The notes beneath the pieces were generated by a model. That model was not told the DNA's origin. It did not search any database and was given only the letters and a program-made list of their open reading frames with translations. Of a stretch of DNA of 64,000 bases, positions 53,710 through 62,727 are shown in pieces. Positions within the stretch are counted from its first letter, which is position 1. Each line of letters begins with the position of its first letter. This stretch comes from Anaerolineales bacterium (GTDB lineage Bacteria; Chloroflexota; Anaerolineae; 4572-78; J111): assembly GCA_015075185.1 (NCBI GenBank), contig JABTUW010000001.1:682001-746000 (forward strand), in the 5' to 3' direction. The position numbers and the translations under genes were made by a program.

Positions 53710-55731
53710 ATGGCAATGAGTGTATCCACAAAATACGGACTACCGGAAGTTCTTCGAGAGGCGGAAAAACCTGTTCTCAAGGACAATGAAATGGCGAAAG
53801 CCTTTGCAGAACTCAAACGAGGGGTGCATATGGCATTGGAAACTTACGCTAATGTCCACCGCGGCAGCGGGCACAACTCGCTGGTGTCTACGCATTTATT
53901 TGAGCAGGCCAGGGAGATTGTCCTGGACTACCTGGGGCTGAACAAAGACAACTATGTGGTCATCTTTTGCAGCCCCAGAAGGGCGGAACTGTTCAAGGCT
54001 CACCCTGAGCCTGGAAGTTATCAAAGCTTGTCAAGCCAGGACATCGGTCTGCCCCTGGGTGTAAGAGCTTTGGCGGTTGAGCGCAAGGCGCTGCCTAATG
54101 GCGTTCCTTTTCAGACCGGCGGCGGGACCGCCAGGCTGGTTTCCCCTGATTGGGTCATCTGGGCCAAAGCGCCGGATAAATTTGAACCCGGCACACCCGC
54201 CATCATCAACATCATTGCCTTTGCCAAAGCACTGCGGCTGATCCAGCAGTTTGGAGAGGATGCTTTCCGGGAGGCGACCGTCGAAAAACGGACTGCCGCT
54301 GAAATTCTGTACCGCGATGCCCTGGAACAATCCTCCGGGCGAGATCTGCTGGCTGAACTCCGGCAAACCCTGATCGGCCGCGATGTGCATGTTCCCACAG
54401 TGGATGGCGTCAAGCCCTACATCAACCTGGACAACGCCGCCAGCACGCCCACGTTCACCCCGATCTGGGACGCTGTCTGCCAGACCTGGGATCAGCCCCG
54501 ACAAATCCAGCAAGAGATTATTGATGCCGTCAAATCCATCTGCGCCAGAGTCCTGGGTGCGCCTTTGACAACCTATGAAATGATCTTCACTTCCAACACC
54601 ACCGAAGCGATCAACCTGGCGGCCGAAAGTTTGCAGCGGGAAGCCGGGCAGGGGGGTGAAGCGGTCGTGCTTAATACTTTGCTTGAGCACAACTCGAACG
54701 AGCTGCCGTGGCGCACGCTTCCCGGCTTTTCGCTGATCCGGCTGCCGGTGGATGCCGAAGGCTTTGTGGACTTACGCGAGCTGGAGACGCTCTTGCGCGC
54801 TTACAACCAGCAGGGGCAGCACGGTCAGAAGCGCATCAAGCTGGTAGCGGTGAGCGGCGGTTCAAATGTCCTGGGGGTATATAACAATCTGGCCGAAATC
54901 AGTCAGATCGTTCACCGTTATGGGGCGCGCTTGCTGGTGGATGCGGCCCAGTTGGTCGCCCACCGCCCGGTCGAGATGGATAGCTGGGGCATTGACTATC
55001 TCGCTTTCTCAGCCCATAAGGTGTATGCGCCTTTTGGTACGGGTGTGTTGTTGGCTCGAAAAGGACTGCTTCATTTTAGCCCCGCCGAACTGGCGCTGAT
55101 CCAATCGTCCGGTGAGGAAAATGTCGGGGGCATTGCCGCGTTGGGTAAGGCGCTGCTGCTGTTGCAGCGGATCGGTCTGGACGTGATCCAGGAGGAAGAA
55201 CAGGCATTGACCGGGCGAGCTCTGCGCGGTATGTCCCAAGTGCCGGGCCTCACGCTTTACGGGATCAAAGACCCCGACTCGCCCAGGTTTGCTCAAAAAG
55301 GCGGGGTCATTGTTTTTGACTTGAAGGGTATCTTGCCCAGCCGGGTCGCCCAGGAACTGGCCGAGCAAGGGGGGATCGGGGTGCGTTGGGGCTGCCACTG
55401 CGCTCATCTGTTGGTCAAGCGCCTGCTCCATATTCCTCCGCTGTTGGAACTGTTTCAGGGCCTGATCGTAGCCCTCTTCCCCAAGTTAAACTTGCCAGGC
55501 GTCACTCGAGTGAGCCTGGGTATCGAGAACGGCGCTGAGGAAATTGACAAATTGATTCACACGTTGGACCAAATCGCCCGGCAGCCTCGACCCAAACTAA
55601 GCAATCCTTTCGCTTCCACTCAGACCGTTATCCAAAAGAAAGTGGACGCTTCCGCCAGGACGGTGGCTCAGAGGGTCTATGGGAACTCATTTTTTGATAA
55701 TGGGTACCGGCAAAGAGGGTTTCGATTTTGA
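53710..55731 (+). CDS. Class V aminotransferase (cysteine desulfurase-like), with extra N-terminal half-domain
   Basis: 673 residues, about 270 more than a normal cysteine desulfurase. Residues 1-190 look like a partial class V domain (ETYANVHRGSGHNSLVSTHL, EIVLDYLGL). Residues about 235-640 form the main PLP domain: YINLDNAASTPTFTPIWDAV, EMIFTSNTTEAINLAAESL, LLVDAAQLVAHR, and AFSAHKVYAPFG with the PLP lysine (Lys437). The motif VRWGCHCAH keeps a Cys (Cys564) where SufS-type enzymes have their catalytic Cys. It may remove sulfur or selenium from cysteine or act on another amino acid. GGAG precedes the ATG. A transglutaminase-like gene follows. Confidence 0.87.
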   Translation: MAMSVSTKYGLPEVLREAEKPVLKDNEMAKAFAELKRGVHMALETYANVHRGSGHNSLVSTHLFEQAREIVLDYLGLNKDNYVVIFCSPRRAELFKAHPEPGSYQSLSSQDIGLPLGVRALAVERKALPNGVPFQTGGGTARLVSPDWVIWAKAPDKFEPGTPAIINIIAFAKALRLIQQFGEDAFREATVEKRTAAEILYRDALEQSSGRDLLAELRQTLIGRDVHVPTVDGVKPYINLDNAASTPTFTPIWDAVCQTWDQPRQIQQEIIDAVKSICARVLGAPLTTYEMIFTSNTTEAINLAAESLQREAGQGGEAVVLNTLLEHNSNELPWRTLPGFSLIRLPVDAEGFVDLRELETLLRAYNQQGQHGQKRIKLVAVSGGSNVLGVYNNLAEISQIVHRYGARLLVDAAQLVAHRPVEMDSWGIDYLAFSAHKVYAPFGTGVLLARKGLLHFSPAELALIQSSGEENVGGIAALGKALLLLQRIGLDVIQEEEQALTGRALRGMSQVPGLTLYGIKDPDSPRFAQKGGVIVFDLKGILPSRVAQELAEQGGIGVRWGCHCAHLLVKRLLHIPPLLELFQGLIVALFPKLNLPGVTRVSLGIENGAEEIDKLIHTLDQIARQPRPKLSNPFASTQTVIQKKVDASARTVAQRVYGNSFFDNGYRQRGFRF

Positions 55732-55845
55732 ACCGCCGCCGATACCATCTTTGAGCTTCCGTCAATCCTGGGTGCTGGTCATCCTAAAAACATGTCTGTC
55801 AGCAAAAATTGTTGTCGCCCATTCAATGAAAAAGAGGTAGAGATC

Positions 55846-56733
55846 GTGTTCGATCCATTAGCGTATTACGCCCAACCAGGTCTGATGACCGCTGCCGGTA
55901 AGTACGGCGCTCTTTTTGACCCGCTGCCCCAGGATATTTCGGCGCTTTGCCGGGTTGTCCAGGGGATAATGCTCCATATTTTCTGGGCGGAGCAGTATGG
56001 TGAGCGATTGTCGGAGCAGCGCCAAAGTGAAGTCCAGGTGCGGCCGGTGGTGGATAAGCTGGCCCGCATCGTGGAACTGGATCAGCGGCCCTTGACCGAA
56101 ATCCGTCCGCCGGAGAAGCGATTGGTCGGCAATTGCCGAGATTTCTCGGTGATGCTAACAGCGATGCTTCGCCATCAGGGTGTGCCGGCCCGGGCGCGCT
56201 GCGGGTTTGGCCGGTATTTCATCCCGGATCATTACGAGGATCATTGGGTCTGCGAGTATTGGGAGCACCGGCAAAAGCGTTGGGTCCTGGTGGACGCGCA
56301 GTTGGACGAGTTGCAATGTAGAAAATTAGCGATCTCATTCAATCCGCTGGACGTTCCGCGTGACCAATTTCTGGTGGGTGGGAAAGCGTGGCAGTTATGT
56401 CGAACCGGACAAGCCGATGCCGACCAATTCGGGATATTTGACATGAAGGGGCTGTGGTTTGTGCGAGGGGATTTTGTTCGTGATGTGGCTGCGCTCAACA
56501 AGGTCGAGCTGTTGCCCTGGGATGGGTGGGGGATGATTGAAAAGCGGGATGAAGAAGTGAGCGAGGATGAGCTGGCGCTGCTTGATCGGATCGCCGCCTT
56601 AACGGGAGAGGATGTACCTGAGGTTGATCAGGTGAGAGGGTTGTACGAGAACGATGACCGTCTGCGAGTGCCGAGGAGAATCCGGAGTTATACTCAGCAC
56701 GGGGTACAAGAGATAGAGCTGGTGGGGCTGTAA
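55846..56733 (+). CDS. Transglutaminase-like (papain-fold) protein
   Basis: 295 residues from the GTG at 55846, preferred because GAGG lies eight bases upstream and the protein then begins FDPLAYYAQPGLMTAAGKYG, as expected. The ATG at 55792 would add 18 unremarkable residues. The catalytic triad of transglutaminase-like cysteine proteases is visible: GNCRDFSVML (Cys), DHWVCEYW (His) and WVLVDAQLD (Asp). Such bacterial proteins cleave or modify peptides and proteins; the substrate is unknown. It lies between the aminotransferase and a hydrolase, all in one direction. Confidence 0.87.
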   Translation: MFDPLAYYAQPGLMTAAGKYGALFDPLPQDISALCRVVQGIMLHIFWAEQYGERLSEQRQSEVQVRPVVDKLARIVELDQRPLTEIRPPEKRLVGNCRDFSVMLTAMLRHQGVPARARCGFGRYFIPDHYEDHWVCEYWEHRQKRWVLVDAQLDELQCRKLAISFNPLDVPRDQFLVGGKAWQLCRTGQADADQFGIFDMKGLWFVRGDFVRDVAALNKVELLPWDGWGMIEKRDEEVSEDELALLDRIAALTGEDVPEVDQVRGLYENDDRLRVPRRIRSYTQHGVQEIELVGL

Positions 56734-56757
56734 ATCTCAATCCACAAGGAGAGCAAG

Positions 56758-57708
56758 ATGTTCAGCAGGATTTTACGTTGGATGACGCTAGGGTTGATCG
56801 CGGTGGTCATTTTGGCCTCCACCGCCTATTTCTGGGATATGAATCAAGCCTATGATCGGGTTCGGGGAAAGGGGACGGTCATCCCTTCACCCTACGGGGA
56901 TATCGAATACACCGAAGGGGGATCAGGTTCCCCGGTTCTGGTCATCCACGGCAGCGGCGGCGGCTATGATCAGGGCGAACTCCTGGTGCAGGCGGTGCTG
57001 GGTGAGCAATTCCATTGGATTACCCCGTCACGCTTTGGCTATCTGCGCTCGACCTTCCACGAGGGCGCCACTTGGGACGACCAGGCCCACGCCTACGCCT
57101 ATTTGCTCGACCAACTCGGGGTCAAAAAAGTGGCGGTCGTGGCGCTATCTCAGGGAGGCCCTTCGGCGCTGCTCTTCGCCGTCTTACACCCGGAACGGGT
57201 GTCCTCGCTGACCCTCATCTCCTGTGGGGTCGCCTCTTCGGCCACCACCGACCAGACCCAGGCCAACCAGAAGGGTGATATGCTCACGACGATCTACAAG
57301 TATGACCCGCTTTACTGGGCCAGTAGCAAACTGTTCAAGAAGCAGTTCATGGAGTTGCTGGGCGCCAATGACGCAGTCATTGCCGGTCTTACCCCCGAGC
57401 AGCGGGAACTGGTTGAACACATTATTGATTATATGAACCCGGTTTCACCGCGATCCGCCGGGGTTATGTTCGACAACCGGGCGGCGATGCCGAATGAGCG
57501 GATTGCGTCCATCCAGGCCCCGACCCTGATCTTCCACGCCACCGACGACACCTTGCAGCTCTACCACAATGCCGAGTTCGCGGCAGCCACCATTCCGGGG
57601 GCCAAACTGGTCAGTTTCGAGCGAGGGGGTCATCTCGTCATGAGTGTCGAGCAAGCGACCATCCGCACGGTTATGCAGCAGCACATCCTCGACCACAGCA
57701 GTGAGTAG
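56758..57708 (+). CDS. Membrane-anchored alpha/beta hydrolase
   Basis: 316 residues; ATG at 56758 with AAGGAG upstream, 24 bases after the previous stop. An N-terminal hydrophobic helix (WMTLGLIAVVILASTAYFWD) anchors or exports it. The hydrolase core has VLVIHGSGGGYDQGELL (oxyanion), ALSQGGPSALL (Ser nucleophile), IFHATDDTLQ (Asp) and ERGGHLVMS (His). The triad is complete. It resembles epoxide hydrolase or haloperoxidase-type enzymes, without a clear substrate. Likely in one operon with the transglutaminase-like gene. Confidence 0.88.
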   Translation: MFSRILRWMTLGLIAVVILASTAYFWDMNQAYDRVRGKGTVIPSPYGDIEYTEGGSGSPVLVIHGSGGGYDQGELLVQAVLGEQFHWITPSRFGYLRSTFHEGATWDDQAHAYAYLLDQLGVKKVAVVALSQGGPSALLFAVLHPERVSSLTLISCGVASSATTDQTQANQKGDMLTTIYKYDPLYWASSKLFKKQFMELLGANDAVIAGLTPEQRELVEHIIDYMNPVSPRSAGVMFDNRAAMPNERIASIQAPTLIFHATDDTLQLYHNAEFAAATIPGAKLVSFERGGHLVMSVEQATIRTVMQQHILDHSSE

Positions 57709-57731
57709 TTCTACAAAGCTCATCATAGAGA

Positions 57732-58412
57732 TTACCCGGACACCCCCAGAAATTGCCCCTTGATCCAGGTGATCGCCTCATGCATATCGTGGCATACCCC
57801 ATCGGCTGAGGAAAAATCGTGGTTATGGGTGAATACGTGGGGCAGTGCACAGGCGATAAGCCCGGCGGCTTTAGCGGCCAGCACGCCGCCGGCCGTATCT
57901 TCCAGGGCCAGAGCGGATTGGGCAGGCAACTGAAGGCGCTGCAAACCAAGCAAATAACCTTCTGGCGATGGTTTACCTTTGGTGACGTCTTCACGAGTGA
58001 CGAACGTTCGAAAATGATGGGTTATGCCGTGCGTCTCCAGAGTCCGGGTGATGGCCCCCAGAGGTCCCCCGGTGACGATCGCCGCGGCGATATCGTGTTG
58101 CGAAAGGAAAGTCAGCATTTCGGGTACGCCGGCCATAAGCGGTATGATTTTAAGGTTCATCCACGCTTCATAAAGGGCATCTTTGTCGGCGGCCAGGTGG
58201 GTGGGCGATAGGCCGGCCGCGGGATAATCCCTGGCCAGCCTCAAGGTGATGTGATCGGTGGACACCCCGGCGCAGTTCAGGGCGTAAAAATCCGGCTCAA
58301 ACCTGATCTGGAACTTCGCCAGCAGATGGTTCCAACAATCCAGGTGGATCAGATCGGTATTCGCAATCGTCCCATCGTAGTCAAACAAAACGGCCTGGAG
58401 CGTGGGTTTCAT
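57732..58412 (-). CDS. HAD-superfamily phosphatase, beta-phosphoglucomutase-like
   Basis: 226 residues from the ATG at 58412; GAGGAG lies about 13 bases away. HAD motifs are complete: VLFDYDGTIANTD (catalytic Asp pair), AAIVTGGPLG (motif II), KGKPSPEGYLLGL (motif III Lys) and ALEDTAGGVLAAKAAGL (motif IV). A helical cap lies between motifs I and II. Likely substrates are small sugar phosphates. Unlike the HAD gene at 28484-29103, this copy keeps every motif. Confidence 0.92.
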   Translation of the reverse strand: MKPTLQAVLFDYDGTIANTDLIHLDCWNHLLAKFQIRFEPDFYALNCAGVSTDHITLRLARDYPAAGLSPTHLAADKDALYEAWMNLKIIPLMAGVPEMLTFLSQHDIAAAIVTGGPLGAITRTLETHGITHHFRTFVTREDVTKGKPSPEGYLLGLQRLQLPAQSALALEDTAGGVLAAKAAGLIACALPHVFTHNHDFSSADGVCHDMHEAITWIKGQFLGVSG

Positions 58413-58465
58413 AATCAGCTGTAGTCTCTCCTCTACTTGAACTTTCAATACTCAAACCGGCGACC

Positions 58466-58988
58466 CTACAACCCGAATTCTGCCACGACCGGATAGTGGT
58501 CAGATGCTTTGAGTACTGCCACCGGCTCTCGAACGACCCAACAATCGGTCAATGTGGCTTTCATGGCTTCGTTGGCGAACACATAATCGAGCCGCGAATT
58601 GGGGTTCGGTGGCGGCAAGGTGAAACCAGCGTCATCAGGATGTAACGCCCGGAAGCAGTCCGTAAACCCGGCGGCGAGATACTCCCGGATGGAAAAGTGA
58701 TAGACGCGATTGCCCTGGGCCAGAATAACGAGCCGCAGCCAGGGGGGCATAGAGTTGATGGCAACCTTGTCATCAGGGGCAATCGCATTAAAGTCTCCCA
58801 GGATCAAGCAGGGCTCGGCTTCATATCGTTTGACGCGTTGGATAATATACCGTGCTTCCCAGCGGCGCAACACCTCGAAGAGCACGCCTAAATTGGCGAT
58901 GGGATGTATCCCGAACAAGCGAAAGCGTTGGCCCGAGTGAACTTCGACATCGGCTTCGATGACATTGCGCCAGATCGGGGTTCAGTTG
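58466..58988 (-). pseudogene. Endonuclease/exonuclease/phosphatase-family fragment
   Basis: The open part from 58918 reads FGIHPIANLGVLFEVLRRWE, then LILGDFNAIAPDDK, SRLDYVFAN and ASDHYPVVAEFGL. These are the central and final EEP motifs with their metal-binding Asp, Asn and His. Coding signal extends upstream without a start (TPIWRNVIEADVEVHSGQRF) to a stop near 58989. The N-terminal 90 to 100 residues with the first catalytic Asn and Glu are missing, so this is a truncated gene. Confidence 0.75.
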
Positions 58989-59034
58989 ACAAAAACATCG
59001 GGTGTCATCCGAGGGTGACATATTATCCTTCCAG

Positions 59035-60033
59035 TTACAGAATCAGCAGCGAAAAGCAGATGCCTTTCAAATTAAACGGCAACTTTTCCCAACTATCACC
59101 GTAGTCAGGGCTGTGCCAGACATCCCCGTTGGTCAGCCCGGCGTATAGGTGACCGGGAGCATCGGGGAGGGTCACCAGGGCAGTCGGCGTAACCGGCAGG
59201 GGATGCGGCCTCCAGCCGATAGGCTGCCAAGCACCTTCTCCGGTCGAGCGGTAAAGATAGGTTTCCGGTTTCTGGCCGAAGGCGTTGAAGGGACTGGCTG
59301 CGACACAAACGTACCAGATTTCGGGAGTGGCGGGATCTACCGCGCAGACAATCCCATAATGTTTTGCCAGCCCCTGTGGTTTCTTTTGAAAAGTGCGACC
59401 CCCATCCCAGCTAAACGACGCCCCGCCCCCTGTGCCACCCGCCTCGTAAACCCAATTTCCGTTCGTGGCATGGAACTTCAGGGAGTGACAATCTCGCAAG
59501 GCGCCCCGACGGTGGCGCGACCAGCTTTGCCCCCCATCCTCGCTGCGCACGACCGCACCGAATTCTATCCCGGCCAGAAGTACCCCTGGTTCGGTTGGCG
59601 ATGGCGCAATGGCGATCACATAGGGGCGGAGGTCTGGGGGTTCAGCCGGAGAAAACCACCACCAGCGATGGGGAATGCGGCGAAAACCGTCCAGTTCGGC
59701 CCAGGTGTGCCCACCGTCATAGGAGACAAACATCCGGGCCGGTTTGGTTCCGGCGTAGAGAATGTTTGTGTCGTGGGGATTAACCGTCAGCGATTTAACG
59801 CAGTGACCGTTCAGACCGCTCGCCTGCCAGGTCAGACCAGAATCATCAGAGCGCCAGACCCCTTGTCTCTGTGTTCCGGCATAAATGATGTTTGGGTTCA
59901 GAGGGGCGGCGGCTAAACAACATACCCCTTCACCGGGGAGTCGGAATTCAACTGACCATTCACCCTTTGCCGTATAGGTGGCCCGGGCCAGGTCTTCTCC
60001 CGTTGTGGCGATAAATGTATTGAAGTTTATCAC
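59035..60033 (-). CDS. Asp-box/YCF48-like beta-propeller protein
   Basis: 332 residues from the GTG at 60033, with AGGGA six bases upstream. Repeated Asp-box motifs are seen: WRSDDSGLTW, VSYDGGHTW, RSEDGGQSW, FSWDGGRTF and HSPDYGDSW, spaced about 45 to 60 residues as in sialidase or VPS10-like propellers. There is no signal peptide. The function is unknown; such propellers bind or cleave glycans or serve as scaffolds. Confidence 0.87.
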   Translation of the reverse strand: MINFNTFIATTGEDLARATYTAKGEWSVEFRLPGEGVCCLAAAPLNPNIIYAGTQRQGVWRSDDSGLTWQASGLNGHCVKSLTVNPHDTNILYAGTKPARMFVSYDGGHTWAELDGFRRIPHRWWWFSPAEPPDLRPYVIAIAPSPTEPGVLLAGIEFGAVVRSEDGGQSWSRHRRGALRDCHSLKFHATNGNWVYEAGGTGGGASFSWDGGRTFQKKPQGLAKHYGIVCAVDPATPEIWYVCVAASPFNAFGQKPETYLYRSTGEGAWQPIGWRPHPLPVTPTALVTLPDAPGHLYAGLTNGDVWHSPDYGDSWEKLPFNLKGICFSLLIL

Positions 60034-60251
60034 TATTCGTCCCTGTGAACTATTAATATTGACTCCATCTACCTGTCAAAATGCCAACGATCTTGTCGCC
60101 GCTAGCGACGTCAGCACAACGCCCTTGGTCAGCGGCGGCCGAGGTTTAGAGCGTCCTCCGTTTTCGATGTAGGCGCCTGGTCGAGGCTCAATTTGTCCCC
60201 GACAAGTCGATGGTCGGTGATGACACCTCTACGATAAGAATGTCTTACATC

Positions 60252-60868
60252 TCAAGCGACGGCAAAGGAAATTATTTGATCCAAGGTTGGACTGTAACCA
60301 TCAGTTGTATCAACGATCAAAGTTGGCAAATCCATTTCTGGCGGATCATACTTCCCGTCTGAAGTTCCGAGGCCATCTTTTGCTGTGTACCCGCCCCATC
60401 GCCATGAAAACGTTCGCGCGTTGGATCAGCCAAAACGCGTTCAATAAATCGAGCTCGGGCAAGATGAGGATTTATCGTGCAAACAACAAGAGAGACGCTG
60501 GCAACTTCAGCCAAATGGGTTAACTTGGGAAACCAGGCCGGATGCTGGAATGCTGCTTCGATGACAACGCTTATGCCTTTAGATACGATATAGTCAACAT
60601 AATAACCGATTTTTTCGCTGGTGTAAATATACTTTTTGGGTGGCTGGCTCAGTAACTTTAGAGAGTAGTGAACCCTAACCACTGGCACAAGGACCATTTC
60701 TACTTCCAGGCCCATGAACAAGTTTTTCACTGGGTGGGAAGCGATGAGGATACGACTAGATGGCCGGCGAGAGGACAAAGCTGATCCAGAAAGGGAAAAC
60801 CTTAAAAATGCAATAAAAAGGTTGCATAACTTTCGGACTCGTGATATAATGCAACTATTCAGTTGCAT
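60252..60868 (-). pseudogene. AAA_33/zeta-type kinase fragment, frameshifted
   Basis: Coding signal runs YYVDYIVSKGISVVIEAAFQ, then RARFIERVLADPTRERFHGD, as in small P-loop kinases, but the N-terminal P-loop is missing. Near 60354-60356 the frame breaks; an added base (CCC to CCCC) gives TGKYDPPEMDLPTLIVDTTD and a stop at 60252. The upstream end (before KYIYTSEK) shows no similarity. It is a remnant left of the ArsR operon promoter. Confidence 0.7.
60808..60868 (+). promoter_or_regulatory. Promoter with two operator dyads for the SRPBCC/ArsR operon
   Basis: TTGCAT at 60822-60827 and TATAAT at 60845-60850 with 17 bases between. ATGCAACT (60849-60856) and AGTTGCAT (60861-60868) form a perfect dyad over the -10 and start site. 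ATGCAA (60808-60813) pairs with TTGCAT inside the -35 box. The downstream ArsR protein is the likely ligand-responsive repressor of its own operon. Confidence 0.8.
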
Positions 60869-60906
60869 ATTGAATGAAATCGGATTGAAAATATAAGGAG
60901 TTGTCC

Positions 60907-61353
60907 ATGGAAGAAAATCGGATTGAAAAGCACATTGACCTGAAGGCTTCCCCGGCCAGGGTTTGGAAGGCCCTCACCGATCACAAAGAGTTCGGCCAAT
61001 GGTTTGGGGTCAAGCTCGAAGGGCCTTTTGTGGTCGGAGAAACGGTTTGCGGGAAGCTAACCTACCCTGGTTTCGAACACCTGCAATGGGCGGTCGACGT
61101 GAAGCAGATGGAACCCGAGCGATTGTTCTCGTTCACCTGGCACCCGTACCCCGTCGATGTCACGATCGACTACTCCAAAGAGACCCCAACCCTGGTCGAG
61201 TTCACGCTTGAGGCGGCCGGCAGCGGGACCCACCTGGTTGTCACCGAGTCGGGCTTTGAAAAAATCCCCGCCAACCGCCGGCTCGAGGCCTTCCGCATGA
61301 ATCAGGAGGGCTGGGTCGAACAACTGGAGAATATTGCCAAACATGTCGGATAG
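60907..61353 (+). CDS. SRPBCC (AHSA1-like) protein
   Basis: 148 residues from the ATG at 60907, with AAGGAG six bases upstream. Fold markers: IEKHIDLKASPARVWKALTD, FGQWFGVKLEGPFVVGETVC and VTESGFEKIPANRRLEAFRM. The ArsR gene starts inside its last codons. The order here is SRPBCC then ArsR, reversed relative to the pair at 47.9 kb. The role of the cavity ligand is unknown. Confidence 0.9.
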   Translation: MEENRIEKHIDLKASPARVWKALTDHKEFGQWFGVKLEGPFVVGETVCGKLTYPGFEHLQWAVDVKQMEPERLFSFTWHPYPVDVTIDYSKETPTLVEFTLEAAGSGTHLVVTESGFEKIPANRRLEAFRMNQEGWVEQLENIAKHVG

Positions 61354-61681
61354 CGTTTTGCCCCAAGGGTTCTTCCTCCAGGCGCACACCTTCGCCGCCT
61401 TGGGGGATGAAACCCGGCTGCTGCTGATTGCCAGACTTTGCCAGGTTTCACGACAATCCATCTCGCAGCTGACCGAAGGAACCAAACTCACCCGGCAGGC
61501 CGTGACCAAGCACCTCCAGGTTCTGGAGCGGGTGGGGCTGGTGCGGAGTGTTCGAAAGGGGCGCGAGACGTTGTTCGAGTTCGACGCCACCCCGATCGAA
61601 ACGATGACGCAGTATCTGGACCTGGTGTCCAAACAGTGGGAAAAGAAACTTACGGATTTGCAGACCTTCCTTGAAGAATAA
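61343..61681 (+). CDS. ArsR-family repressor
   Basis: 112 residues from the ATG at 61343, overlapping the SRPBCC stop; a TTG at 61334 is an alternative start. The winged helix is clear: TFAALGDETRLLLIARLCQV, QLTEGTKLTRQAVTKHLQVL, ERVGLVRSVRKGRETLFEFD. No metal-binding Cys set is present. It probably represses its own operon at the dyads at 60808-60868. Confidence 0.92.
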   Translation: MSDSVLPQGFFLQAHTFAALGDETRLLLIARLCQVSRQSISQLTEGTKLTRQAVTKHLQVLERVGLVRSVRKGRETLFEFDATPIETMTQYLDLVSKQWEKKLTDLQTFLEE

Positions 61682-61763
61682 AAGAGAATCGTGACCCGCA
61701 AAGTGGCGAGGGAACCGTCAAAAGAGTAACTTTTTAATGATGACTTTATTACTGGAGGTAAAC

Positions 61764-62222
61764 ATGGTCGACATTATTCATCGGATTGGGATTAAGTCCC
61801 CAACAACTCAAGTCTATAACGCTTTAACATCCCTGGAAGGTCTGGGACAATGGTGGACCGACGAAGTTCAAGGTGAGGAGCAGGTCGGCGGAAAGATTGA
61901 ATTCACCTTTCGAGCGGAGACCGGTCAACTCAGGGGCAAAATGGTGATGGAAGTGCAAGAGCTCAACGCTCAAAAAGATGTTCGCTGGCGCTGCCTAGAT
62001 GGTCCCGCCGAATGGATTGGAACTGACATCACCTTCCAACTCTCACCGCAAGACAACCAGACGATCCTCCTCTTTGGCCACAGAAATTGGCGCGAAGCTG
62101 TTGAGTTTACCTCTCACTGTAGTATGAAGTGGGCCACCTTCCTTTTGAGCCTGCGGGAGTATGTCGAAACAGGAAAAGGGAAACCCTCACCGTATGATCT
62201 GAAAATCGATAACTGGAATTAA
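61764..62222 (+). CDS. SRPBCC-family protein
   Basis: 152 residues from the ATG at 61764, with GGAGG upstream. Fold markers: IIHRIGIKSPTTQVYNALTS, LGQWWTDEVQGEEQVGGKIE and HCSMKWATFLLSLREYVETG at the C-terminal helix. It is related in fold to the gene at 60907 but clearly different in sequence. It lies 82 bases after the ArsR gene, probably in the same transcript. Confidence 0.88.
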   Translation: MVDIIHRIGIKSPTTQVYNALTSLEGLGQWWTDEVQGEEQVGGKIEFTFRAETGQLRGKMVMEVQELNAQKDVRWRCLDGPAEWIGTDITFQLSPQDNQTILLFGHRNWREAVEFTSHCSMKWATFLLSLREYVETGKGKPSPYDLKIDNWN

Positions 62223-62727
62223 CCCCTTTCTCGTTATCGGTCGAGCTTTATCCCGATCAGGAGGATAGGCTCAACGTCACCAAATTTCTGTTCGGCCGAT
62301 AGGCCTAGGGTGACAAAACGTTCGGGCTTCATCCAGGCGCTTTTGGCTTCGCTGAAAGCGCCTGGTCATTGCCAAGAATGGGGACTCGGCGCCGGGGGCG
62401 TTGCCATTTTCAACCTGATTTTATTAGACAACTCCCAAGAAGCAACTAACAATGATTCATCCGAACGAACGGCTATTAATTTCATAGCCGTTCGTTCAGC
62501 TCCTAAGGGACCGACTGAACCAGCACTCCTCTTGATCAAGCCGTTTCCCGATGCTTCTATCCCCACCTACCAAGCCTTGGCTGGAACCTTTGGTTTACAT
62601 TGGGTTTCCTGGCAATATTATTCGAGCTGCAATCAACTCGAATTTGCATAACCAGGAGGATAATATCGTCTTGCTACTCCTACGGTTGCTCTCAATTGAT
62701 GGATTCCGCGATAGACAACCTCTCCAG
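62223..62727. other. Intergenic region with two strong hairpins
   Basis: No supported gene. One hairpin has arms CCAGGCGCTTT (62333-62343) and AAAGCGCCTGG (62355-62365). A second has perfect 14-base arms GAACGAACGGCTAT (62463-62476) and ATAGCCGTTCGTTC (62484-62497) with a seven-base loop. Neither is followed by a T-run. Confidence 0.6.

Noticed and set aside
62310..62651. 113-codon ORF between the SRPBCC gene and the lipoprotein gene
   Set aside because: It runs through both perfect hairpins, has no ribosome site and no recognisable domain.
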